Below, in pieces: positions 32,655 through 41,170 of a DNA stretch of 64,000 bases. This DNA comes from Hymenobacter psychrophilus (lineage in GTDB: Bacteria; Bacteroidota; Bacteroidia; Cytophagales; Hymenobacteraceae). Position 1 is the stretch's first letter. Every line of letters starts with the position of its first letter. The position numbers and the translations under genes are program-made. The notes beneath the pieces were generated by a model. It made no database searches and had not been told where the DNA came from. It saw only the letters and a list, made by a program, of their open reading frames with translations. The DNA is taken from the NCBI RefSeq assembly GCF_900107135.1, contig NZ_FNOV01000001.1:310001-374000 (forward strand), read 5' to 3'.

Positions 32655-33809
32655 TTATACCGACAGGAACGTGCTTTCCTCGAACAGTACATTCTCGTTG
32701 AGTACCTGGTTGACGTCGGTCAGTTCCAGGCCCCAGGCGTCGGCTACGCCCTTGTACACCACCTTGCCATTCACCACGTTCAGACCCATACGCAGGTCTT
32801 CGTTGAGCAGGCAGGCCATACGCCAGCCCTGGCTGGCCAGCTTGAGGGCGTAGGGCAGCGTGGCATTGGTGAGGGCCAGCGTAGACGTGTAAGGCACGGC
32901 ACCCGGCATGTTGGCCACGCAGTAGTGCACGATGTCGTCGATGATGAAGGTCGGGTCTTCGTGGGTGGTGGGCTTGCAGGTTTCGATGCAGCCACCCTGG
33001 TCCACGGCCACGTCCACGAGCACAGTGCCCGGCTTCATGGTCTTCAGCATGTCGCGCGTGATGAGGTGCGGGGCCTTAGCACCCGGAATCAGCACGGCCC
33101 CGATGATGAGGTCGGCCGTTTTCACGGCGGCGCGGATGTTGTACTCGTTGGAGTACTGCGTCGTCACGTTCTTGGGCATGAAATCATCCAGCTCCCGCAG
33201 GCGGTTGAGGTTGATATCCATGATGGTTACTTGGGCGCCGAGGCCGGCCGCAATTTTGGCCGCCTGGGTGCCCACGATACCAGCGCCGAGCACCAGCACT
33301 TCGGCCGGCTTCACGCCGGGTACGCCGCCGAGCAGAATGCCACGGCCTTTCAGGGGTTTCTCCAGGTACTTGGCGCCTTCCTGCGGGGCCATGCGGCCGG
33401 CCACCTCGCTCATCGGAATGAGCAGGGGCAGCGCGCGGTTCGACGATTCCACGGTTTCGTAAGCCAGGCACACCGCCTTGCGCTCAATCATGGCGTGGGT
33501 CAGGGCCTCGCCCGAGGCGAAGTGGAAGTAGGTGAACAGCAGCTGGTTCTCCTTGATGAGGGGGTACTCCGAGGCAATCGGCTCCTTCACCTTGATAATC
33601 ATCTCGGCCTTCGCGTACACATCCTCAATGGTGGGCAGCATGTTGGCGCCGGCCTGCTCATACTCCTCATCCGAGAAGCCGCTGCCTTCGCCGGCCGTAG
33701 CCTGCACGTACACCTCGTGGCCGTACTTCACAAATTCGGTCGCACCGGCGGGCGTCAGGCCCACCCGGTTTTCGTTGTTTTTGATTTCTTTTGGAACACC
33801 AATCAGCAT
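32655..33809 (-). CDS. ald: Alanine dehydrogenase
   Basis: The start at 33809 gives the family N-terminus [16 protein letters not shown] and 384 residues. Conserved blocks include the pyruvate-binding K in [20 protein letters not shown], the NAD fold [26 protein letters not shown], and V-A-N-M-P-G-A-V-P. It reversibly deaminates L-alanine to pyruvate and ammonia with NAD in the cytoplasm. It stands alone, ended by a terminator. A TATCTTTG box 52 nt upstream of the start, next to a heptanucleotide array, is the probable promoter. Confidence 0.95.
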   Translation of the reverse strand: MLIGVPKEIKNNENRVGLTPAGATEFVKYGHEVYVQATAGEGSGFSDEEYEQAGANMLPTIEDVYAKAEMIIKVKEPIASEYPLIKENQLLFTYFHFASGEALTHAMIERKAVCLAYETVESSNRALPLLIPMSEVAGRMAPQEGAKYLEKPLKGRGILLGGVPGVKPAEVLVLGAGIVGTQAAKIAAGLGAQVTIMDINLNRLRELDDFMPKNVTTQYSNEYNIRAAVKTADLIIGAVLIPGAKAPHLITRDMLKTMKPGTVLVDVAVDQGGCIETCKPTTHEDPTFIIDDIVHYCVANMPGAVPYTSTLALTNATLPYALKLASQGWRMACLLNEDLRMGLNVVNGKVVYKGVADAWGLELTDVNQVLNENVLFEESTFLSV

Positions 33810-33860
33810 GGCTTGCAGCAGGAAAAAGCGGGTGGGTAAAATGGGTGGGTTAACGGGGGG

Positions 33861-33868
33861 CAAAGATA
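33861..33868 (-). promoter_or_regulatory. Bacteroidota -7 box TATCTTTG for ald
   Basis: On the minus strand TATCTTTG fits TAnnTTTG and lies 52 nt before the ATG at 33809. The region where a -33 box should be runs into the heptanucleotide array at 33881-33929, and no TTG is in register. Confidence 0.5.
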
Positions 33869-33880
33869 GACAAGGAAGGA

Positions 33881-33929
33881 GTTAGAAGCTAGAAGTTAGA
33901 AGTGAGAGGTGAGAAATGAGAGATAAGAA
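33881..33929. repeat. Intergenic heptanucleotide array (GTTAGAA type)
   Basis: Seven consecutive 7-mers on the plus strand: GTTAGAA, GCTAGAA, GTTAGAA, GTGAGAG, GTGAGAA, ATGAGAG, ATAAGAA. The spacing is exactly 7 throughout although the sequence drifts. It sits just upstream of the ald promoter box and against the palindrome at 33934. Confidence 0.75.
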
Positions 33930-33933
33930 AAAG

Positions 33934-34062
33934 AACGTCATTCTGAGCGAAGCCGGCGGCGAAGCCAAAGAATCTCGCGTGTCACAGTAATCCTACTATC
34001 AGGAGTTAGTACTGCACGCGAGATTCTTCGACTTCGCCTCCGGCTTCGCTCAGAATGACGTT
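33934..34062. repeat. Palindromic repeat, GTCATTCTGAGC family (module GAATCTCGCGTG)
   Basis: Arms 33934-33981 and 34015-34062 are nearly perfect complements: AACGTCATTCTGAGCGAAGC ... GAATCTCGCGTG. The inner module CACGCGAGATTCTTCG occurs again as a lone fragment at 60647. It lies just beyond the stop of the DUF1573 gene and may terminate it. Confidence 0.85.
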
Positions 34063-34072
34063 CATTCACTAT

Positions 34073-34849
34073 TCACTTAAACGGTACCGACGTACCGCTT
34101 TCCTTCAGCATGCTGCCGACGTTGAGGTCCTTCACGATGTCGGCCGTGAGCGTAAGCTTGGCGTCGCCGTTCAGGTCGTTGCTGGTGATGACGACGGACT
34201 CCTGCTGCTGGCCCAGGCGGCGCTGGTTGTACACCAGCTCCACCACGGCCGTCTCGCCGGGCTTAATGGGCGAGGGCACGTTCTTGTAGCCCACGCAGTA
34301 GCACTGCGACGTAATGGCGCTCAGCACCAGATCCTGCTTGCCGGTATTGGTGACCTGAAAGCGGGCCGTGAGCGTCTGGCCGGCCTCCATTTTGCCGAAA
34401 TCGTGGCGGGTGCGGTCCAGCTTCAGGCGCGGCGACTGGGCCAGTTGGGCCGGCGTTAGTTTCGAGCGCATCTGCTCCTTGTTCAGTACGTTGCCTTTAA
34501 TGGTGAGCACCTCGCTGGGCGTGCTGGCATTGCTGACCACCGTAACGGTTTTGTTGAACACGCCGGGTCGGCCGGCGCTGCTGTACACGGCCTTCACCAT
34601 GCCGCTTTTGCCGGGCATGATGGGCGTTTTGGTCCAGTCGGGCGTGGTGCAGCCGCAGCTGGCCTGCACGTTGGCAATAACGATGGGCTGGTTGCCCGTG
34701 TTCTTAAACCGGAACTCGTGGGCGGCCATTACGCCCTCCGGAATGGAGCCAAAATCGTGCTGCTCCCCCTCGAAGGTGAGCACGCCCTGGGCGCGAACGG
34801 CCGCAACGGTAGTGAAAAGCGCAAGGAGCAGGAAAACGAGCTGTTTCAT
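34073..34849 (-). CDS. DUF1573-domain protein (exported)
   Basis: A 258-residue protein with a signal peptide (MKQLVFLLLALFTTVAAVRA). It contains two tandem DUF1573 (Ig-like) modules: residues 25-120 with H-D-F-G-S-I-P-E-G, F-K-N-T-G-N-Q-P-I-V-I and A-S-C-G-C-T-T-P-D-W, and residues 140-235 with H-D-F-G-K-M-E-A-G-Q-T, F-Q-V-T-N-T-G-K-Q-D and S-Q-C-Y-C-V-G-Y. The C-G-C-T motif is the family hallmark. The biochemical role of these common Bacteroidota periplasmic proteins is not established. It is transcribed away from the E1 gene from a shared intergenic region with a -7 box for each side. Confidence 0.85.
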   Translation of the reverse strand: MKQLVFLLLALFTTVAAVRAQGVLTFEGEQHDFGSIPEGVMAAHEFRFKNTGNQPIVIANVQASCGCTTPDWTKTPIMPGKSGMVKAVYSSAGRPGVFNKTVTVVSNASTPSEVLTIKGNVLNKEQMRSKLTPAQLAQSPRLKLDRTRHDFGKMEAGQTLTARFQVTNTGKQDLVLSAITSQCYCVGYKNVPSPIKPGETAVVELVYNQRRLGQQQESVVITSNDLNGDAKLTLTADIVKDLNVGSMLKESGTSVPFK

Positions 34850-34932
34850 GGCGGAGAAGCGTTAGAAGCCGGCAGTAACAGGGCTAGTTAGTATTCTCGG
34901 TGAAGACAAAATGCCCTGCTTGCAGCTTATCC

Positions 34933-34989
34933 CAAAGATACTCAACGAAACCCGGCCGCCGGCGCATCGGCAGCAAATCCGTACTTTTG
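34933..34989. promoter_or_regulatory. Divergent -7 boxes for the DUF1573 gene (minus) and the E1 gene (plus)
   Basis: TATCTTTG on the minus strand (34940 to 34933) faces the DUF1573 gene, and TACTTTTG on the plus strand (34982-34989) faces the E1 gene at 35064. Both fit TAnnTTTG; neither has a clear -33 TTTG at 19 nt, so confidence is moderate. Confidence 0.45.
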
Positions 34990-35063
34990 TAGGCCTGTTT
35001 TCCGGTAAGCAGGTCCCCACCCCGTTCGCCACTACCGGTTTTCATCCCACTCGCCACCCGTCT

Positions 35064-37487
35064 ATGCCTACTACCGACACCGCCCCCGCTATGCCCGCCC
35101 GCGTTGATTCGCTTACCAAGGAAGATTTTCTGCACGATTACCGCCTGGGCTGGGAAAGCCGCCACGCCTCGCTGGCCGGCCGCAAGGAGGTGTTCATGGG
35201 CAAGGCCAAATTCGGCATCTTCGGCGACGGCAAGGAATTGCCCCAGCTGGCCATGGCCCGCGCCTTCCGGGCCGGCGACTGGCGCGCCGGCTACTACCGC
35301 GACCAGACCTTTATGCTGGCCATTGGCGAGCTGACGCTGCAGCAGTATTTCGCCCAGCTGTACGCCCACCCCGATGTGGAGGCCGAGCCCGCCACCGCCG
35401 GCCGCGCCATGAACGGCCACTTCGGCACCCGCTTTCTGGATGAGGACGGCAACTTCCGTCCCTCGGCCGAAATGAAAAACTCCTCGGCCGACATCTCGCC
35501 CACCGGCGGCCAGATGCCGCGCCTGGTGGGCCTGGCCTACGCCTCCAAGCTCTACCGCCAGAACCCCGAGCTGCACCAGTTTTCAGACTTCTCAGTGAAT
35601 GGCGACGAGGTGGCGTTCGGCACCATCGGCAACGCCAGCACCTCGGAGGGCATGTTCTTCGAGGCCATCAACGCGGCGGGCGTACTCCAAATTCCGATGC
35701 TCATCAGCGTCTGGGACGACCACTACGGCATTTCGGTGCCCGCCGAGTACCAGACGACCAAGCAGAATATTTCGGAAATCCTGAAAGGTTTCCAGCGCGA
35801 AGGCGAGGGCCAGGAAGGCTTCGAGATTTACCGCGTAAACGGCTGGGACTACCTGGCCCTGCTGAAAACCTACGAGCAGGCCGCCGAAGTCTGCCGCGAG
35901 CAGCACGTGCCCACCCTGGTACACGTGCAGGAAGTCACGCAGCCCCAGGGCCACAGCACCTCCGGCTCGCACGAGCGCTACAAGAATGCCGAGCGCCTGA
36001 GCTGGGAGCAGGAGCACGACTGCCTGCGCAAAATGCGCGAGTGGCTGCTGGCCGACGGCCACGCTTCGGCCGAGGAACTGGACGCCATCGAAAAAGCGGC
36101 TCAGCAGCTTGTGAAGGAGGCCCGCACCGCTGCCTGGCAGGAATTTTTCAACCCCATCAAGCAGGAGCGCGACGAGGTGGTGGAGCTTCTGAACAAGCTG
36201 GTGGCCGAAACCGGCACCGAAAACCAACTCCACGAACTGGTGGAAACCCTGCAGCACAACACCACGCCCATCCGCGCCGATTTGGTGCGCACGGTGCGCC
36301 GGGCTTTGCGCCAAGTGCGCGGCCAGCGTAGCGCCGGCCGCCGCGAGCTGCAGAACTGGCTGGAGCAGGCGCTGGCCGAAAATGCCGACCGCTACAACTC
36401 CTACCTGTTCAGCCAGAGTGAGGAAGCCGTGGGCAACATTACGGAGGTAGCCGTGGAGTACGCCGCCGACGCTGCCTCGGTGGACGGCCGCGAGGTGCTG
36501 CAGGCCTGCTTCACGGCCAACTTCGAGCGCGATGCGCGCATTTTCGCCATCGGCGAGGATGTAGGCCGCATCGGCGACGTGAACCAGGCGTTTGCGGGTT
36601 TGCAGGACAAGTTTGGCGAGCTGCGCGTGACCGACACCGGTATCCGCGAGTGTACCATTATCGGGCAGGGCGTGGGGGCGGCCATGCGCGGGCTCAAGCC
36701 CATCACCGAAATTCAGTACCTCGACTACCTGCTTTATGGTATTCAGCCGCTCTCTGATGACGTGGCCTGCCTGCAGTACCGCACCAAAGGCGGCCAGAAG
36801 GCCCCGCTGATTGTGCGCACCCGCGGCCACCGCCTCGAAGGCATCTGGCACTCGGGCTCGCCCATCCAGATGATTCTGGGCGCCATCCGCGGCATCCACC
36901 TCTGCGTGCCCCGCGACATGACCCAGGCTGCTGGCTTCTACAACACATTGCTGCGGAGCGATGAGCCGGCCATCGTGATTGAGTGCCTCAACGGTTACCG
37001 TCTCAAGGAGAAAATGCCCCAGAACCCCGGCGACTTCACCCTGCCGCTGGGCCGCCCCGAAACCCTGCTGCGCGGCGCCGACCTCACCATCGTCACCTAC
37101 GGCTCGATGTGCCGCATCGTGCTCGACGCCGCCCAGCAGCTGGCCGAAGTGGGCATTGCGGTGGAAGTAATCGACGTGCAGACGCTGCTGCCCTTCGACA
37201 CCGACCACCTGATTGTGGACAGCATCCAGCGCACCAACCGCGTGCTGTTTGCCGACGAAGACGTGCCCGGTGGCGGCACCGCCTACATGCTGCAGCAGGT
37301 ACTCGACGACCAGCAGGCCTACCGCTTCCTCGACTCGCAGCCCCGCTGCCTCGCTGCCCAGGCCCACCGCCCACCCTACGGCTCCGATGGCGACTACTTC
37401 AGCAAGCCCAACGCCGAAGACGTGTTCGACACCGTGTACGAGATCATGCAGGAGGCCGACCCCAAGCGATTCCCGGCCATCTACTAA
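35064..37487 (+). CDS. Fused E1 alpha-beta 2-oxoacid dehydrogenase (TPP-dependent)
   Basis: The start at 35064 (MPTTDTAPAMPARVDSLTKE) follows a -7 box and gives 807 residues. The N-terminal half is E1 alpha-like (Y-Y-R-D-Q-T-F-M-L-A, S-P-T-G-G-Q-M-P-R-L-V-G, then G-T-I-G-N-A-S-T-S-E-G-M-F-F-E-A and H-Y-G-I-S); the second is E1 beta-like (G-E-D-V-G-R-I-G-D-V, T-D-T-G-I-R-E, T-Y-G-S-M-C, A-D-E-D-V-P-G-G-G). A helical linker of about 100 residues joins them. The usual metal-binding G-D-G of alpha subunits reads G-N-A here. The complex oxidatively decarboxylates a branched-chain 2-oxoacid or pyruvate; the substrate cannot be fixed. Genes for E2 and E3 are not nearby. Confidence 0.88.
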   Translation: MPTTDTAPAMPARVDSLTKEDFLHDYRLGWESRHASLAGRKEVFMGKAKFGIFGDGKELPQLAMARAFRAGDWRAGYYRDQTFMLAIGELTLQQYFAQLYAHPDVEAEPATAGRAMNGHFGTRFLDEDGNFRPSAEMKNSSADISPTGGQMPRLVGLAYASKLYRQNPELHQFSDFSVNGDEVAFGTIGNASTSEGMFFEAINAAGVLQIPMLISVWDDHYGISVPAEYQTTKQNISEILKGFQREGEGQEGFEIYRVNGWDYLALLKTYEQAAEVCREQHVPTLVHVQEVTQPQGHSTSGSHERYKNAERLSWEQEHDCLRKMREWLLADGHASAEELDAIEKAAQQLVKEARTAAWQEFFNPIKQERDEVVELLNKLVAETGTENQLHELVETLQHNTTPIRADLVRTVRRALRQVRGQRSAGRRELQNWLEQALAENADRYNSYLFSQSEEAVGNITEVAVEYAADAASVDGREVLQACFTANFERDARIFAIGEDVGRIGDVNQAFAGLQDKFGELRVTDTGIRECTIIGQGVGAAMRGLKPITEIQYLDYLLYGIQPLSDDVACLQYRTKGGQKAPLIVRTRGHRLEGIWHSGSPIQMILGAIRGIHLCVPRDMTQAAGFYNTLLRSDEPAIVIECLNGYRLKEKMPQNPGDFTLPLGRPETLLRGADLTIVTYGSMCRIVLDAAQQLAEVGIAVEVIDVQTLLPFDTDHLIVDSIQRTNRVLFADEDVPGGGTAYMLQQVLDDQQAYRFLDSQPRCLAAQAHRPPYGSDGDYFSKPNAEDVFDTVYEIMQEADPKRFPAIY

Positions 37488-37504
37488 GCGGCAACTCGCA
37501 AAAA

Positions 37505-37539
37505 AGCGCCCGCCCCATGCAACAGCTGGTGCGGGCGCT
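37505..37539 (+). terminator. Intrinsic terminator after the fused E1 gene
   Basis: A 9-bp stem AGCGCCCGC (37505-37513) with GCGGGCGCT (37531-37539) and a 17-nt loop lies 18 nt past the stop. The A-run before it would serve as the T-tract of the opposing lipoprotein gene, so it may work both ways. Confidence 0.6.
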
Positions 37540-37570
37540 CTGCGAACAGCCAGTAGAGCAACGAAGCTGG

Positions 37571-38152
37571 TTATCGTGGAATGGTTATGGGGGTAGTAAG
37601 CACTTCGTTGCTGCGGTGCAGAGCCCGGTCCTGAATGCTGATTTTAAAGCGGAGGACTGTTCCGGGAGGCGGCGAACCAATCGGGGAAAAAGGGATGAAG
37701 TAATATATTTCGCCCCGCAACGGAGCCGCCCGGTCGCCTTGGGTGGCAGGCGTTAGGATCGGATAACGGCCATTAAAGCCGTTTACCACGTCGCCCGGTG
37801 GGGTGTAGTCCAAATAGGTGCCATCGGTCTGGCGGATCTGGGCCTGGCAGAAGTAGTTCAGGGTATTGGGATTAGGCGTTTTATCGGGCAGGCGCGGGTT
37901 GTAGGGGGGGAGCGTATCGTTCAGTCCCAGGCCCAAATCCCCATCCCCATCACGGTAGCTAATCGTTATATTGATGCTGTCGATGGGACTGCCTTTCTGA
38001 ATGATTGATTGTATGCTGATGCGCTCAAACTCAATTTCCGGCGTGTCGGAATAGTTGGGGGGGGTGATGCAGCCCGGCACCGACAGGCCCAGCAGGCCCA
38101 GCAGCACTATAAATCCCAGCGTCTGGAAAAGTGGCGTACGAGATGAGAGCAT
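37571..38152 (-). CDS. Putative lipoprotein, Bacteroidota-type, unknown function
   Basis: A 193-residue protein whose N-terminus (a hydrophobic stretch ending G-L-S-V-P-G-C28) is a lipoprotein signal. The mature part has I-S-Y-R-D-G-D-G-D-L-G-L-G-L, which recalls calcium-binding loops or the core of an Ig-like domain, then Y-F-C-Q-A-Q-I-R-Q-T-D-G-T-Y-L-D-Y and R-G-E-I-Y-Y-F-I-P-F. Similar D-G-D-G-D-L lipoproteins occur widely in Cytophagales without a known role. It is convergent with the E1 gene and divergent from the LuxE-like gene. Confidence 0.75.
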   Translation of the reverse strand: MLSSRTPLFQTLGFIVLLGLLGLSVPGCITPPNYSDTPEIEFERISIQSIIQKGSPIDSINITISYRDGDGDLGLGLNDTLPPYNPRLPDKTPNPNTLNYFCQAQIRQTDGTYLDYTPPGDVVNGFNGRYPILTPATQGDRAAPLRGEIYYFIPFSPIGSPPPGTVLRFKISIQDRALHRSNEVLTTPITIPR

Positions 38153-38286
38153 AGGAAAACGAGCTTAAAGAGAAGGGCCGAAACTGCCGGCCGCCGACAA
38201 TGGAAAGGTAGCTTAAAGATACCGTATCTGAACGAATGAGCAGTTGCCTGCATTGTTCAACATCTGGCTAACCGCTGGCTATAAAA

Positions 38287-39288
38287 ATGAGTTTCCGCAC
38301 CCAGTACCTGCATGCCCTGCCCAGCCTGACGGCCGCCACTGTTCCGGCTGCTGCCCTGACCCTTTTTCGCTACCAGGCCACCCATTGCCCCCCTTACGCC
38401 GCCTATCTGGCGGCCCTGGGCCGCAACCCAGCCACTGTGGAAAGTCTGGAGCAGATTCCGTTTCTGCCCATCGAATTCTTCAAAACCCACGAGGTGCGCA
38501 CGGACACTGCCAACTGGCAGCCAGCCGAAACTTTTTTGAGCAGCGGCACTACGCTGCAACAGCGCAGCCAGCACCACGTGCGCGAGCCCGAACTGTACCG
38601 CCAGCATGCCCAGCGTATTTTTGAGCACTATTATGGCCCGCTGACGGGCTGGACAATACTGGCGCTGTTGCCCTCGTACCTAGAGCAGGGCGGCTCGTCG
38701 CTGGTGGCTATGGTCGAGCATTTCGCGCAGGCGTCGGGGCAGCCACAGCCCGCCTTCTTCCTGCACAACCACGCCGCGCTATTGGCTGCACTGGCTGAAG
38801 CCAAAGAGCAGCCAAACCGCAAAGTGCTCTTAATCGGCGTCAGTTACGCGCTGCTCGATTTCGTGGAGGCACACGCCGGTCGTCCCGAACTGCTAAACCT
38901 GACGGTGCTGGAAACCGGGGGCATGAAGGGCCGCCGCCGCGAGATGATTCGGGAGGAGCTGCACGCCGAGTTACAGCGCGGTTTTGGCTCGGCCGGTATC
39001 CACTCCGAATACGGTATGACCGAAATGCTGGGCCAGGCCTACAGCTTCGGCGACGGCCGGTTCTGGGCCCCGCCGCAGCTGCAAATCCTGCTCCGCGACC
39101 CCTCCGACCCGTTTTCCGTGTCGGCCACCCGGGCCAGCGGCGCGCTCAACGTCATCGACCTGGCCAACATCGACAGCTGCGCTTTCATCGAAACCAAAGA
39201 CCTGGCCCGCCGCCACCCCGACGGCTCGTTCGAAGTCCTCGGCCGGCTGGATAATTCCGATATCCGGGGCTGCAATCAACTGGTGTAG
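38287..39288 (+). CDS. LuxE/PaaK-type acyl-protein synthetase-like protein
   Basis: A 333-residue cytoplasmic protein. The family pattern is present: Q-I-P-F-L-P-I-E-F-F-K near residue 60, the glycine/serine loop F-L-S-S-G-T-T in the first third, a middle L-L-P-S-Y-L-E-Q-G-G-S-S-L-V-A-M, then E-T-G-G-M-K-G-R-R-R-E-M, S-E-Y-G-M-T-E-M-L-G-Q and a C-terminal V-L-G-R-L-D-N-S-D-I-R-G-C-N-Q. LuxE activates fatty acids and passes them to a partner reductase; here there is no lux operon, so the acid and acceptor are unknown. It stands alone and is convergent with the response regulator gene. Confidence 0.85.
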   Translation: MSFRTQYLHALPSLTAATVPAAALTLFRYQATHCPPYAAYLAALGRNPATVESLEQIPFLPIEFFKTHEVRTDTANWQPAETFLSSGTTLQQRSQHHVREPELYRQHAQRIFEHYYGPLTGWTILALLPSYLEQGGSSLVAMVEHFAQASGQPQPAFFLHNHAALLAALAEAKEQPNRKVLLIGVSYALLDFVEAHAGRPELLNLTVLETGGMKGRRREMIREELHAELQRGFGSAGIHSEYGMTEMLGQAYSFGDGRFWAPPQLQILLRDPSDPFSVSATRASGALNVIDLANIDSCAFIETKDLARRHPDGSFEVLGRLDNSDIRGCNQLV

Positions 39289-39317
39289 TCTGAGGGGTTA
39301 GGAGAGAGGCATAGTAA

Positions 39318-39377
39318 AAAAAAGGCGGTCATTCTGAGCGAAGGCGCAGCCGTAGTCGAAGAATGACCGCCTTTTTT
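39318..39377. terminator. Bidirectional terminator built from a GTCATTCTGAGC repeat
   Basis: AAAAAAGGCGGTCATTC (39318-39334) pairs perfectly with GAATGACCGCCTTTTTT (39361-39377). The stem ends in A-runs and T-runs on both strands and lies between two convergent genes. Its inner bases belong to the intergenic palindrome family, so a repeat copy here serves as the terminator. Confidence 0.85.
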
Positions 39378-39395
39378 ACCCCATCATCTCATCAC

Positions 39396-40574
39396 CTACT
39401 TCCCTGCAAACGCTTTAGCGTCGGCCTCCGTAATCGTGGCGTCGCTCATAATCACGAGGCGCTCGACCACGTTGCGCAGCTCACGGATATTGCCGCGCCA
39501 GTCGAGGCCTTGCAGGTAGGTGAGGGCCGCGTCGTCGATTTTCTTGGGCTTGTTGCCGTAGTCCTGGGCAATGTCTTTGAGAAACTTATCGATGAGCAGG
39601 GGTACATCGTCGCGGCGTTCGTTGAGCGAGGGCACCGGGATGAGGATAACCGAGAGGCGGTGGTAGAGGTCTTCGCGGAAACTGCGCTCGGCAATTTCCT
39701 GCAGTAAATCTTTGTTGGTAGCCGCCAGCACGCGCACATTCACCGAAATTTCCTTCTCGCCGCCCACGCGGGTAATTTTGTTCTCCTGCAGCGCCCGCAA
39801 CACTTTGGCCTGGGCCGAGAGGCTCATGTCGCCGATTTCGTCCAGAAAGAGGGTGCCGCCGTCGGCCTGCTCGAACTTGCCGATGCGCTGCTTGATGGCC
39901 GACGTGAACGAGCCCTTCTCGTGGCCGAATAGCTCCGACTCAATTAGCTCCGATGGAATGGCGGCGCAGTTTACCTCTACCATGGGGCCGCCGCTGCGCT
40001 GGCTCAGCTCGTGTAGCTGTCGGGCCACCATCTCCTTGCCCGCACCATTGGGGCCGGTTATCAGCACCCGCGCATCGGTGGGGGCCACCTTCTCGATGGC
40101 CTTGCGCACGGCCTGCAACCCGGCCGATTCGCCAATCATTTCCGAGCTTTTGGCCAGCTTCTTCTTGAGCGTTTTGTTCTCGGAGGATAGCTTGGTGGTT
40201 TCGGTGGCCAGCTGCACGTGGTCGAGGGCGTTGCGCACCGTTACGAGCAGGCGGTTGAGGTCTGGTGGCTTCTGAATGAAGTCATAGGCGCCCTTTTTCG
40301 TGGCCTCCACGGCCATTTCGACGTTGCCGTGGGCCGATACCATGATGAAGGTGGAATGCGGCGCCAGCACCCGGGCGCGCTCCAGCACTTCGAGGCCGTC
40401 CATCTTGGGCATTTTCACGTCGCAGAGCACTACATCGTACTTCTCCTGAATGAGCATGTCGAGGCCCGTGGGGCCGTCGGCGGCTTCATCCACCTTGTAG
40501 CTTTCGTATTCGAGGATTTCCTTGAGCGTGTGCCGGATGGCTTTTTCGTCGTCGATTATCAGCAGGCGGGGCAT
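39396..40574 (-). CDS. NtrC-type sigma-54 response regulator lacking a C-terminal Fis domain
   Basis: A 392-residue protein. Residues 1-120 are a receiver domain with D8, D9, the phospho-acceptor D52 in V-V-L-C-D-V-K and K102 in F-I-Q-K-P. Residues 150-380 are an AAA+ domain with Walker A G-P-N-G-A-G-K-E at 174-181, L-F-L-D-E-I-G-D-M and R-E-D-L-Y-H-R-L. The loop that touches sigma-54 reads G-S-F-T-S-A (221-226) instead of GAFTGA. The protein ends at the AAA+ lid (I-T-E-A-D-A-K-A-F-A-G-K), with no helix-turn-helix, so it probably activates sigma-54 promoters without a specific DNA site. Its sensor kinase is not next to it. Confidence 0.88.
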   Translation of the reverse strand: MPRLLIIDDEKAIRHTLKEILEYESYKVDEAADGPTGLDMLIQEKYDVVLCDVKMPKMDGLEVLERARVLAPHSTFIMVSAHGNVEMAVEATKKGAYDFIQKPPDLNRLLVTVRNALDHVQLATETTKLSSENKTLKKKLAKSSEMIGESAGLQAVRKAIEKVAPTDARVLITGPNGAGKEMVARQLHELSQRSGGPMVEVNCAAIPSELIESELFGHEKGSFTSAIKQRIGKFEQADGGTLFLDEIGDMSLSAQAKVLRALQENKITRVGGEKEISVNVRVLAATNKDLLQEIAERSFREDLYHRLSVILIPVPSLNERRDDVPLLIDKFLKDIAQDYGNKPKKIDDAALTYLQGLDWRGNIRELRNVVERLVIMSDATITEADAKAFAGK

Positions 40575-40583
40575 ATTGCGTAG

Positions 40584-40617
40584 CTTTTAGCTGACAGCTG
40601 TTAGCTGTTAGCTTTCG
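40584..40617. repeat. Heptanucleotide array (CTGTTAG type), left member
   Basis: CTGACAG, CTGTTAG, CTGTTAG and a partial CTTTCGT follow each other at 7-nt spacing just upstream of the response regulator start. It faces the array at 40656-40683, whose units are the complement of the same motif. Confidence 0.7.
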
Positions 40618-40655
40618 TTGGGTGGAGTAGGAAAGATAGGGTCTTTGAACGGAAG

Positions 40656-40683
40656 CTGTCAGCTAACAGCTAAAAGCTAGCAG
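40656..40683. repeat. Heptanucleotide array (CTAACAG type), right member
   Basis: CTGTCAG, CTAACAG, CTAAAAG and CTAGCAG form a four-unit array in the opposite sense to the one at 40584, so the pair could form a long imperfect hairpin between rnpB and the regulator gene. Confidence 0.65.
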
Positions 40684-40702
40684 CCAAATCGAAAAACAAA
40701 GA

Positions 40703-40730
40703 GGCCGCCGCAACAACAGTTGCGGCGGCC
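40703..40730 (-). terminator. Intrinsic terminator of rnpB
   Basis: A perfect 12-bp stem (40703-40714 with 40719-40730, GGCCGCCGCAAC) lies about 13 nt past the 3' end of the RNase P RNA on the minus strand and is followed by CTTTGTTTTTC. Confidence 0.8.
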
Positions 40731-40742
40731 CTTCGAGGTGGC

Positions 40743-41154
40743 GTGATGAGTCTGTAAGCCGGGTTTTGTCCGCCTACCCGAGGGCAAGCGGCCCCACCAT
40801 TTATCTAGGCCAGTCGTTGCCGAAAGGCTCCATCAACCTACCCGCCAGCGCCGGACGAGCCGCCCGGTGCCAGCCCCTGGAAGCGGGGCCGACGTGCTGG
40901 CTTATTTGGTCTTTCAACCCCTGAGGTTTACCCAGCCGACTTGGTCACCCAGCCGCTGGTGCGCTCTTACCGCACCTTTTCACCCTTACCGGCTGCCCGA
41001 AGGCAACGTAGGCGGTATTTTCTGTGGCACTGGCTGTCCGACGCGGCTTTACGCTACGCCGTCCTTCCCGTTAGGAAGCAGGGTGCTCTGCGTTGCCCGG
41101 ACTTTCCTCGTCGCGGTTCTTGCGTTCCGCGCCGCGGTGGGGCGACCCATCACG
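40743..41154 (-). ncRNA. rnpB: RNase P RNA (bacterial class A)
   Basis: The minus strand carries the universal RNase P landmarks in order: GAGGAAAGTCCGGGC near the 5' end (about 41115), ACAGAAAATACCGCC (about 41020), GGTAAGGGTGAAAAGGTG (about 40980), AGATAAATGGTGGGGCC and ACAAAACCCGGCTTAC near the 3' end. The ends pair with each other (GTGATGGGTC at 41153 with GACTCATCAC at 40743), which fixes the limits. The RNA is the catalytic part of RNase P and trims tRNA 5' leaders. A TACCTTTG box is placed 5 nt upstream of the 5' end and a terminator follows. Confidence 0.97.
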
Positions 41155-41158
41155 GGAG

Positions 41159-41166
41159 CAAAGGTA
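41159..41166 (-). promoter_or_regulatory. -7 box TACCTTTG of rnpB
   Basis: An exact TAnnTTTG match on the minus strand lies about 5 nt before the RNase P RNA 5' end, the expected spacing. It sits 5 nt past the stop codon of the AT-rich gene at 41171, so upstream promoter elements overlap the 3' end of that gene. Confidence 0.7.
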
Positions 41167-41170
41167 GGAA

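Noticed and set aside
35592..37367. Minus-strand frame of 591 codons opposite the E1 gene
   Set aside because: The E1 fusion is unambiguous on the plus strand; the antisense frame has no start signals or motifs.
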